In this document: piece by piece, positions 54,845 to 63,300 of the stretch
How positions within the stretch are numbered: the stretch's first letter is position 1
Layout: every line of letters begins with the position of its first letter
Assembly (NCBI GenBank): GCA_029906195.1
Contig: JARWSJ010000004.1
Span: 1-64,000, forward strand
Origin: Chitinophagaceae bacterium 26-R-25
Lineage (GTDB): Bacteria > Bacteroidota > Bacteroidia > Chitinophagales > Chitinophagaceae
Direction: 5' to 3'
DNA: 64,000 nt
The notes under the pieces: model-generated
Told to the model about the DNA's origin: nothing
The model's input: only the letters and a program-made list of their open reading frames with translations
The model's database searches: none
Position numbers and translations under genes: made by a program

Positions 54845-55882
54845 ATGGCCGTGATCTCCCTGAAAAGGTTAGCAATCTTTATATGCTTATTGTTAATGAT
54901 TTGCGGTGAGCTGTATGCACAGCGCGATACGGTGTATTTTTTGAACGGCAGTTTGGTAGTGGGAGAGGTGAAAAAAATAAAGTTAGGTGTATTGACCTTT
55001 GACCCGGATGATGCGAATGATATTTCCATTCAACTCCGTAAAATAAGGACCATTTCCGCACGTACGCGTGTGTTTAGAATCGAGGCAATTAAGGGGGAAG
55101 TTTATTTTGGAAGAATTTTATCGGATACCGCAGCCACCAAAATATTTATTAATCGTGGCTATGACACAACCGAGTTGCAGCTGGAACACATTTCAGTTTT
55201 ATATCCGTTCGAAAACAAAGTGCTGCAGCGATTTTCAGGAAACGTGAGTCTCGGATATAGCTTCACAAGATCGAGTGATCTTGGCCGGTTAAATTTTGAC
55301 ACGAGGCTTTCATATACCTCAAAGAAAGATGAGCAAACGTTTTCTGCGTCTGGCATTTATACCATTTCTGATTCTTCATTCAGTCGTGATCGAGAAGACA
55401 TCTCCATGAAGAATAATTACTATTTCAGCACCACATGGTTTGGTACAGTCTTTCTTGCTTATCAGCGAAATTTAGAGCTTGGTCTTAGCAGACGTTACCA
55501 GGAAGGGCTTGGCGCGGGAAATAAATTTCTCACAAGAAAAAGTGTGTATGCATGGGGGAGAATGGGAATGGTATTCAACCAGGAAAAAAGTACCGAAGAT
55601 GTAACGACCGGTACCCAATCGGAGTTGTTCGGACAAATTGAATTTAACTTCTTCAGATTCAGCAAACCCGAACTCAATTTGCTTACCAGCCAAACGTTTT
55701 ACTACAGCCTTACGCAGAAGGACCGCTTTCGGTATGATGGTTCAACTGATCTGACCTGGGAAATTTTTAATGACTTTAAGCTTAGCCTGAGTTTCTATAA
55801 CAGTTACGACTCCAAACCTCCGGTCGCGGGCAGCAGGACGCTTGACTTTGGTATTGTGTTTGGAATAGCGTATTCTTTTTAA
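54845..55882 (+). CDS. DUF481-family outer-membrane protein
   Basis: This 345-residue protein has a signal peptide (1-25). The start of the mature protein is RDTVYFLNGSLVVGEVKKIKLGVLTFDPDDA, a small beta domain common in front of DUF481 barrels. Residues from about 130 (GNVSLGYSFTRSSDLGRLNFDTRLSYTSK) form a 12-stranded type barrel ending FGIVFGIAYSF. The function is unknown. It is divergent from the minus-strand porin cluster. Confidence 0.85.
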   Translation: MAVISLKRLAIFICLLLMICGELYAQRDTVYFLNGSLVVGEVKKIKLGVLTFDPDDANDISIQLRKIRTISARTRVFRIEAIKGEVYFGRILSDTAATKIFINRGYDTTELQLEHISVLYPFENKVLQRFSGNVSLGYSFTRSSDLGRLNFDTRLSYTSKKDEQTFSASGIYTISDSSFSRDREDISMKNNYYFSTTWFGTVFLAYQRNLELGLSRRYQEGLGAGNKFLTRKSVYAWGRMGMVFNQEKSTEDVTTGTQSELFGQIEFNFFRFSKPELNLLTSQTFYYSLTQKDRFRYDGSTDLTWEIFNDFKLSLSFYNSYDSKPPVAGSRTLDFGIVFGIAYSF

Positions 55883-56016
55883 TTGAAAATTGAAAGTTGA
55901 AAGTTGAAAATGAAGAGAGAGAAGTTGTTAGTTGATAGTTGTTCGTTGTTAGACTTTAGTGGTGAGTCGCGTTGCAGCCTCGATCATTTTCAATTTTCAA
56001 CTTTCAATTTTCAATT
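55881..56016. repeat. Inverted micro-repeat (GTTGAAAATTGAAA type)
   Basis: The arms 55881-55913 and 55984-56016 are reverse complements with one mismatch over 33 bases. Both consist of a degenerate TTGAAA word. The loop (about 70 bases) has its own word series GTTGTTAGTTGATAGTTGTTC. It separates two convergent genes. Confidence 0.85.
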
Positions 56017-56018
56017 AA

Positions 56019-56873
56019 CTAAACCGCTTCCAATTTTGCTACCAGTCCTTTTCCTTTAAAATGCAAAAGGGATTCGCTTATGGAAGGGAGTATTCTCTTT
56101 ACCAGTTCATCCTGGATTTGTAAAACATTCGTTTTTGTCATCACTCTTTCGTAGATCTCGGACCATACTTGTTGTCCGGATTTTGCAAGGAAAAGTTGAA
56201 GCGTTACTCTTACATGGTGATTTACCATTTGTACACAACCGGACACAATGAAGCTGCATCCCACGGTATGGTGCAGGTCCCGCAGATCCTTGTCCGTATC
56301 TACCATGCCTTTGATTGTTTGGTAGGATATAACATAAAAGTCTTTCAGGTCCATGAGGCTGTTGCTTAGCTGAAGGCAAAATCCATTCATGAAAAGTCTT
56401 GTGAGCGGATTTTCTTCATCACATAACAAAGGAACCACGGCAATAGCAGTGTCTGTTTCAGGTTCTGCTGTTGTATCATCAAGAATTGTATGCAGAACTT
56501 TATCAGGAGCCAGTGCATCTCTCATGGAAAAATCAGCGACATATTTTCCTTTGGGGATGGTGATGATCAGCTCATCATTTGCACCGGCGTTTTCATAATA
56601 GTGGCTGAGCGCTCTTCGCAGTCTTCCTGCATGTATGCGTACAATGCCATTTTCCTGGGGCTTGAAATCCAGCGGCTTGCCAAGCACGTTAGTAGCGATT
56701 GTATATTCTTTAAGGCAATTGGAACGGCCATGCAAGGTTTCCAATACAATGTACCTGAGAAATTTTTTCAGTATGCCCGCCTCCGCAAAGAGTGGATCAT
56801 TGGAGATTTTTTCCAGTTGTTGTTCAAATGAATCAACGTCCGGAACTATTGATGTTGCAGTTAGGGATTGCAT
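56019..56873 (-). CDS. Regulator-like protein: wHTH-like N-terminus and TolB/FlgO-like C-terminus
   Basis: This is a 284-residue protein without a signal peptide. The N-terminal part (about 15-110) has FEQQLEKISNDPLF, then LKKFLRYIVLETLHGRSNCL, KEYTIATNVLGKPLDFKPQENGIVRIHAGRLRRALSHYYEN, a domain found at the start of TPR-containing regulators and cyclase-like proteins. Residues 140-270 (AIAVVPLLCD, VSGCVQMVNHHVRVTLQLFLAKSGQQVWSEIYER) resemble the N-terminal domain of TolB or FlgO. No cyclase or kinase domain is present, so it may be a transcriptional or signalling adaptor. Confidence 0.7.
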   Translation of the reverse strand: MQSLTATSIVPDVDSFEQQLEKISNDPLFAEAGILKKFLRYIVLETLHGRSNCLKEYTIATNVLGKPLDFKPQENGIVRIHAGRLRRALSHYYENAGANDELIITIPKGKYVADFSMRDALAPDKVLHTILDDTTAEPETDTAIAVVPLLCDEENPLTRLFMNGFCLQLSNSLMDLKDFYVISYQTIKGMVDTDKDLRDLHHTVGCSFIVSGCVQMVNHHVRVTLQLFLAKSGQQVWSEIYERVMTKTNVLQIQDELVKRILPSISESLLHFKGKGLVAKLEAV

Positions 56874-57343
56874 ATGTAATGATTTGTTTCAAAAAGAATC
56901 AATGAATAGGTACATGATTTTTTGTGCTTCCACATCGGATACATTTAGCATTGCACGGATTACTTCAGTATTAACGCTACATCAGGAGCCTGGAAAATAG
57001 TGATCTAAATCGGTCAGTATTACTTACAACAAAGGGATTTGGGAATTGTTCACCTGCAGGGAAATTTGAAAATTTGAGGATTTGAAAATTTGAAAATGAT
57101 GAGTGCTATTGCGTAGGAGAATCCTTACAACACCAATTATTAAATAACGACATAGAGGCTCTGTCTCCCGCATAATGCAATTTGAAAAAGGTATCAGGTG
57201 ACATGCGCAGGAAGTATTTTCAAATTTTCAAATCCCTCAAATTTTCAAATTGTACTCTCCGCATTTAACCGTAAACCCTTGCAAACACTAGCGTGTAGCG
57301 TCTGAATGATTTAATTTAGAAATAGAGAATTAAAATTTTATCA
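56874..57343. other. Intergenic region containing a long inverted micro-repeat
   Basis: Apart from the repeat at 57063-57251, no coding frame or terminator was recognised. The right end must hold the promoter of the small gene at 57344. Confidence 0.5.
57063..57251. repeat. Inverted micro-repeat (AATTTGAAA type)
   Basis: The arms 57063-57097 and 57216-57251 are reverse complements over 35-36 bases with one indel (GAGGA against GAGGGA). Both are made of the word AATTTGAAA in tandem. The loop is about 118 bases. Confidence 0.85.
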
Positions 57344-57598
57344 ATGCTGGAGTCTAGCGATCACTTCATGAATGTTGTTAAAAAAGATTTTCCAATGCAC
57401 TCTCAAAGCATTGAAAAGCTTTATACTCAAGATAGTATGTTCAGATCTTTATGTGAAGAATATACCTCCTGCCTGCAACATCTTGCCAAGTACAAAAAAG
57501 AAGCCTCAGAAAAAAATAATGACCTTGCCGAGTTTGAAGCCCTGCTTGAGGATCTCAGCAAAGAGCTTACGAGTTTTATTGAAGAACATAGGCCGTGA
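57344..57598 (+). CDS. Small cytoplasmic helical protein, unknown function
   Basis: This 84-residue protein has no signal or TM segment and is strongly helical. Its core, FRSLCEEYTSCLQHL preceded by HSQSIEKLYTQDSM, resembles short conserved proteins of bacteria with F-x-x-LC-xx-Y-xx-C patterns, whose function is unknown. A Glu-rich helix (LAEFEALLEDLSKELTSFIEEH) ends it. It is likely a real gene because of this pattern. Confidence 0.7.
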   Translation: MLESSDHFMNVVKKDFPMHSQSIEKLYTQDSMFRSLCEEYTSCLQHLAKYKKEASEKNNDLAEFEALLEDLSKELTSFIEEHRP

Positions 57599-57600
57599 GG

Positions 57601-57640
57601 GGAATTAGGAATTAGGAGTTAGGAATTAGGAATTAGGAAT
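57601..57640. repeat. Tandem micro-repeat (AATTAGG)
   Basis: The word GAATTAG or GAGTTAG is repeated five times directly after the stop of the small gene. No complementary arm was found nearby. Similar one-armed words stand at 28958-28970 and 30618-30640. Confidence 0.6.
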
Positions 57641-57645
57641 TGCTG

Positions 57646-58260
57646 CTATTCAATCTTGCGTTTGTTCCAAAGATTTCCAGCATATTTCCTGAAGATTGGA
57701 TTTCCGTTTTTAAAGTTGTCGTCGAGTTTATAAGTGCCTCCGTAATAATCCTTTTCAGAACCCTGGACTTGGCTTTCTCCTCTTAGCGCATATTTTTTAT
57801 TGCCTTCGTACATTATGATTTTCAGAGTAGCGGGGCTAATGTCGCTCTCACAGGCATTTCTGTACATTACCCAAACTTCTGCAACTCCATTATTGTCAAG
57901 ATCTGTTACGGCAAATGTTTTGGCAAGGAAAAATACATCTACGTCAAATTCGCATGCTTCATTATAGTCATAGATTCTCCAAGCGAGTTTTGTGCTATCA
58001 TTTCTTACAACATAGCGGTAAGCATACAAAGCGGCATCTCTAAACCCTTCATTGTCTGGGCCTTTGCTAGGATGTTTTCCTGTCTCCGTTGTAATTGCAT
58101 AGTTTAAACCCAGGCTATCTGTCCATTTCACGGCATCAACAATGTGCCCCTCATACTTAATGTTTTTGGGTAAACTTTTAGCATCAAGTTTGGTTAGATT
58201 AATTTGAGCAAAAGTTGAAATGCTGACAAGCGAAAGAACGAATAATGTAGTGAGTTTCAT
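57646..58260 (-). CDS. Exported protein resembling the M949_RS01915 surface-polysaccharide-associated family
   Basis: This 204-residue protein has a signal peptide (1-18). It has an FG-GAP-like central stretch (FAVTDLDNNGVAEVWVMYRNACESDISPATLKIIMYEG) followed by KKYALRGESQ. This arrangement is known to me from proteins annotated as the M949_RS01915 family, linked to surface polysaccharide synthesis in Flavobacterium. The assignment is from memory and the real function is unclear. Confidence 0.55.
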   Translation of the reverse strand: MKLTTLFVLSLVSISTFAQINLTKLDAKSLPKNIKYEGHIVDAVKWTDSLGLNYAITTETGKHPSKGPDNEGFRDAALYAYRYVVRNDSTKLAWRIYDYNEACEFDVDVFFLAKTFAVTDLDNNGVAEVWVMYRNACESDISPATLKIIMYEGNKKYALRGESQVQGSEKDYYGGTYKLDDNFKNGNPIFRKYAGNLWNKRKIE

Positions 58261-58547
58261 TAGAGTGGACTAATTTGTTTCCAAAGAAAATAAAATTACG
58301 GTGACTTTCAAATTGCAGTTTTTTTCTGTGCAGCTTAACTCTCAACTCTCCATTCTCAACTCTCCACTTGCTTGAAAGCCAATAACTAACAACTTTAATT
58401 TACAAATCACTTTAAATACGGCTCTTAGTGTTTATTTTTGAGCGCTCATAGGTAGAGCTGTGGAAAAAAGCCATAGGCGATCTTGCACACAATATATATG
58501 AGAGTGGTAATGCGAAAAGTATAAATACAAAATCTTTAGCCGGCCTA

Positions 58548-59156
58548 ATGGAATCCAGATCAGAGACTGAACAACTGCGACAATGGTGGACCGATACACT
58601 GGCGGGAAATACCGAAGCCTTCAATGACATTCATAAAGCACTTTTTGATGGATTGTATTATTATGCATCCAAGTTATTGAATGACAATGGTCTCGCAGAT
58701 GACGCCGTGCAGGAACTCTTTGTAAAGGTCTGGACGAAACGCACTTCTATAGGCAACCTGGAAAAAGTTAAACCCTACTTCTTTACTGTACTTCGCCGAC
58801 AGATACTCAATCAGTTACGCTCATTAAAGCTGCGTGAACTGAAAATCAAGATGTCAATAGAACCCGACATTTGCTTTTCGATAGAAGAGATTATCGTGGA
58901 AAAGGAAACAGAAGAATCGTTGCACACAAAGCTCACTGCGCTTCTTAACGAACTTCCCGCCCGCCAAAAGGAGGCCATTTACCTGCGCTATTATGAAGAT
59001 ATGGAGTACAAGCAGATCGCTGAGATAATGAACGTTAACTATCAATCGGTTTTAAACCTAATCCAAAAAGCACTTAATAAGCTGCGTTCGGAGCAGTTGC
59101 TTGCGCTTTTTCTCTCCGCTATGTTTATTTACAAAGACCTTGGGAGATTTGAATAA
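58548..59156 (+). CDS. ECF RNA polymerase sigma factor (sigma-70 family)
   Basis: This 202-residue protein has region 2 (about 20-90: AFNDIHKALFDGLYYYASKLLNDNGLADDAVQELFVKVWTKR) and region 4 (about 130-185: LLNELPARQKEAIYLRYYEDMEYKQIAEIMNVNYQSVLNLIQKALNKLR). Both are typical of Bacteroidota ECF factors. It stands 211 bases upstream of FecR and is followed by a SusC with an STN domain, so it is part of a cell-surface signalling system that should direct transcription of the transport operon. Confidence 0.95.
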   Translation: MESRSETEQLRQWWTDTLAGNTEAFNDIHKALFDGLYYYASKLLNDNGLADDAVQELFVKVWTKRTSIGNLEKVKPYFFTVLRRQILNQLRSLKLRELKIKMSIEPDICFSIEEIIVEKETEESLHTKLTALLNELPARQKEAIYLRYYEDMEYKQIAEIMNVNYQSVLNLIQKALNKLRSEQLLALFLSAMFIYKDLGRFE

Positions 59157-59252
59157 CTGAATAACTCAATAACTGAATAACTGAGAGTTTAAATGTTGTA
59201 ATACAAGATTGAAAATCAACCATTCAGTTATTCGGTTAATCAGTTATCCAGT
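59151..59252. repeat. Inverted micro-repeat (ATAACTGA type)
   Basis: The word GAATAACT occurs about four times at 59151-59192. The complementary word CAGTTATTC or CAGTTATCC follows at 59224-59252 with several mismatches. It lies in the gap between the sigma factor and FecR genes. Confidence 0.65.
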
Positions 59253-59367
59253 CATTTCCCCACAGACATTTATCCTAAATAAAAAAAAGTTAAAAATTTT
59301 TCACGTCCGAAGAGTATGACGCGAAAAGTTCCGTGTCTTAATTATTAAATACCATAAAAACACAAGA

Positions 59368-60255
59368 ATGCCGGGGTTTTTCAAGATAGGAAATAATAAG
59401 ATTGAGTTCAGAAAGGAGGCCGTTTCCCCTGAAATACAAACTGAAAACTGGTCGAAGGTGGAAGCCGCTATTCAGAAGGAAAAGTCAAGAATAGTGTGGC
59501 TAAGGCCTATGCTGGTGGCTGCGTCATTCTTGCTGGTTGCGGCCACTTCTGTTTGGCTGTTCCTGAAACATGAAAATCAGAATGTCTATTTAACAGAGGT
59601 AAAGACTGTTTCCGGTGAGATAAAACGCATTACCCTGCCTGACGGTTCTACCGTGGTACTGAATGCAAACTCAGTTTTGAAGGTGCCCAAGGTGTGGAGA
59701 GACAATGGGAAAAGAAATGTGTGGATAGAAGGGGAGGCATACTTCACGGTGGCTAAAAAGAAGGTTTCGGCAGACATATTTATTGTACATACCAAAGATG
59801 TAGATATTGAAGTGCTGGGTACCAAGTTCAATGTAAATACAAGAAATGACCAGTCGACCGTTGCCCTCGAAGAAGGTAAAGTGCAGTTGGCGGTAAAAGA
59901 TATCGCTCCATCTAAAGCAGGTAAGAAGGAATTGCCTGTGGTAATGAAACCGGGTGAAGTAGCAGTAGTTAACAAGAATGACGTAGTGAAACTGGACGCG
60001 GACTCTACAATCAACATGTATTCGGGCTGGGCACACAACGAGTTCCACTTCAATTATACGTCAATGCCTGAAGTTGCCCGCCTAATACAGGATACCTATG
60101 GTTACGGCGTTGTAATTTCGGACTCAACTTTATGGAGGGTCAAAATATCCGGAGAATTCCGTGCAGGTAATATTGAGGATATGGCGAAGGTGCTTGAAGT
60201 GATTCTTAAGAAGAAAATAACAATCAAGGATAAAACGCTCGTAATAGGGCAGTAA
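59368..60255 (+). CDS. FecR-family anti-sigma factor
   Basis: This 295-residue protein has a short cytoplasmic part (about 45 residues), a TM helix (PMLVAASFLLVAATSVWLFL, about 46-66), a FecR domain (about 75-200: VSGEIKRITLPDGSTVVLNANSVLKV, IEGEAYFTVA, VLGTKFNVNT, VALEEGKVQLAV), and a C-terminal DUF4974 (FHFNYTSMPEVARLIQDTYG, ISGEFRAGNIEDMAKVLEVIL). It should hold the sigma factor until the SusC signal arrives. The cytoplasmic sigma-binding part is shorter than in most Bacteroidota members. Confidence 0.94.
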   Translation: MPGFFKIGNNKIEFRKEAVSPEIQTENWSKVEAAIQKEKSRIVWLRPMLVAASFLLVAATSVWLFLKHENQNVYLTEVKTVSGEIKRITLPDGSTVVLNANSVLKVPKVWRDNGKRNVWIEGEAYFTVAKKKVSADIFIVHTKDVDIEVLGTKFNVNTRNDQSTVALEEGKVQLAVKDIAPSKAGKKELPVVMKPGEVAVVNKNDVVKLDADSTINMYSGWAHNEFHFNYTSMPEVARLIQDTYGYGVVISDSTLWRVKISGEFRAGNIEDMAKVLEVILKKKITIKDKTLVIGQ

Positions 60256-60355
60256 CAACAACAACAGAAAAAACCAAAACAACCGGGCGCTCCCAGCGCA
60301 CCGAAAAATCGAAACGAAACCAAAACTGATTAATTAACGATCGCAAAAAAGAAGT

Positions 60356-63300
60356 ATGAAAAAGAGCCTCTACCCCAGGAAAGTGTTTTTCCTGCTCGGC
60401 ATCGTCATGTCTGTGGTCAACGTCATGAGTGCACATTCGCAAACAGCATTGAATGCGATAGCGTACAGCCAGCAAAAACACAACTCTCCTACAAATGCGG
60501 AATCGAAAACAATTTCCCAACTTTTACTGGAAGCAAGAAAAGTGTTTGATGTAGACTTCGTCTACGAATCAAACGTCTTGCCAGACGCTGCGCTTGCCAT
60601 GAACGTAACGAAGTACAAAACCGTTACGGCCTTTCTCGACGAACTTCTTAAACCTTACGGGTTAAAGTATAAAAAGGTTCTGAAGAAAGCCTATGTGATC
60701 TATGCAAACAATGAAGAGCTTAAAAGCCTTATGCTCTCGTTGAACATAAAAAACAACGAAGAAGTGATACAGGTGAAGGCCCCTGTTGATACTACCCTGA
60801 CTATTTCCGGCAAAATCACCTCGACAGCCAGGGGAGAAATGCTCGATGGCGTAAGTGTAATCGTAAAGGGAGCGACAAAAGGCGCCATGACCGATAAGAA
60901 CGGTATTTTCAAATTAGCCGTTCCGGGACCAAACACTGTTATCGTTGTGTCTATGATCGGTTACCTGCCGCAAGAGTTTGTGGTTGGTAGCAGAAGAGAT
61001 TTTCAAGTGGCATTGATTCCACAAAACCAGGCGATGGAAGAAGTGGTGGTAGTGGGTTACGGCCAACAGAAAAAAGCGTCAGTAACAGCGTCTATCAGTA
61101 CGATCTCTTCCAAAGAAATCGTTCAATCACCCGTTGCCAACATCAGTAATTCACTTGCCGGACGTTTACCGGGTTTGATCTCGGTTCAGTCTTCAGGTAA
61201 ACCTGGTGAAGATGCTGCGAACCTGTACATCAGGGGTGTTAGTACTTACAGTGCAAGTACCGCGCCTTTGATTATGGTGGACGGAGTGGTGAGAGATACG
61301 TATAACGATATTGATCCGAATGAAATAGAAACGATCAGCATTCTTAAAGATGCGTCGGCTACGGCAGTATTTGGTGTGCGTGGTGCCAATGGCGTTATCC
61401 TTATAACTACAAAACGTGGTAAAGAGGGCACTCCTAAAATTAACGCTACTGCTCAAACAGCTGCTGTAAGTTTCTTAAACATGCCGAAGTATGTTAATTC
61501 TCCACAATATGCTACGCTAAGAAATGAGCAAATATTCGAAACATATTGGCAGAGACATGCCAACGATCCGGATGTAGCCAACAATCCCAATGGTTGGGCA
61601 ACTTTCGTTTCAAAAAGAAGTAATCCTGACCCAAATATTGGTTACAAACCGCAATACTCCGAAGAGGATATGAAGTATTATCAAAATGCTCATACGCCGC
61701 TTTTACCCAATGGTTCAAAAAATCCCTACTACGATCCCTACTTCCATCCAGACCAGGATTGGCAAAGCCAGATCTATAAAAAATATGCGCCTCAGTCACA
61801 GGCAAATATCAACATCACTGGTGGAACCAAGGGCGTGAAATATTTCCTTTCAGGTGGTTACCTCACACAATCAGGGTTGTTCAAAACAGATTATATGCCT
61901 TTCTCCAAAGAAATGGACTATAAAAAGGACAGGTACAACTTGCGAGGCAACTTTGATTTTGACGTGAACGAAAATTTAAAAGTTTCGGTGGACCTGGGAA
62001 CTCAGTTTGTTCAGGTTTCCGGTATGGACAATGATCAGTATAACTATGAGAAGAACCTGATGTGGACGAATCCGATGGGATCTCCCGGTTACGTTGATGG
62101 CAAGTATGTATTTCAGTGGCAGCGCGACCAGGAACAGTTTAACCCTTTATACAGTTTGTCACTGCGTAACCAGTATGCAATTACCAATAGTAGTACGCTT
62201 AATTCCGCTATTCGCATAACGCACAAGCTGGATTTTATTACCAAAGGGCTTTCTGTAAGCGCAAGAGCAGCCTACGACAGTTATTTTGCCAGTACTGCAA
62301 AGGGACAATCTGTACCTGTAAAATGGTTTGTGCGCCAAAATCCTAACGGCGACGTTTTGGATCCAATCTGGGTACAAATAAATAATGAACAACCTTCGCA
62401 AAGAAATACAAATGCATATAAAGAGAAGTGGCGCAAGTGGTACGCAGAATTTGCGATAAACTATAGCCGCACTTTCGGCGACCACTCTATTACAGGGTTG
62501 CTGATGGGTAACCTCGAAAAGAAATTTGACCCTAAATTACCTTACGATCTTCCTCACGCTTACGAAGGTATTGTGGGTAGGATTGCTTATGGCTATAAAG
62601 GCAAATACCTGGCTGAGTATAACATGGGTTACAATGGATCTGAAAACTTCCCTGAAGGACAAAGATTCGGATTCTTCCCTGCGTACTCACTCGGATGGGT
62701 AGCAAGTAATGAATCTTTCTGGCCGGTAAACCAATATTTCACTTACCTGAAGGTGAGGGGATCGCTTGGTTATGTTGGTAATGATGGAATTTATATACCT
62801 GGATCTAACCCTCCACAGTATGCGCGCTACCTGTATTTACCCGATGTGTGGGGCTATGGCGGCGGCGATATGGGCGGTTATTATTTTGGTATAAACGGAT
62901 CTAACCGTAACAAAGTAAAGAGTGCTTATGAAAGCACACTTGGCAACCCGAATGTATCATGGGAAGTTTCGCAAAAAATGAACATAGGTTTTGAAGCCAA
63001 ATTCTTTAAAGATAAACTGGGCATTACCTACGATCACTATGATGAACATAGAAAAGATATCCTGTCATGGAGAGGAACAGTTCCTGGGATAGTTGCCGCA
63101 AGTTTGCCTCCTTACAATTTAGGAGAAACAAGAAACTGGGGTAATGAATTGGAAGTTACCTACAATGATAAGGTTGGCCGTAAATTCAATTACTGGGTAA
63201 AGTCGAATATTTCCAACAACCAGAATAAAATTGTTTTCCGTGATGAACCAATTGTAAAGGGGCTTGAGTACCAGGCAGAAACGGGTAAACCAATCAATAC

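Noticed and set aside
57601-57640. CRISPR-like short tandem repeat
   Set aside because: The units are 7-8 bases, degenerate and without spacers. No cas gene is present.
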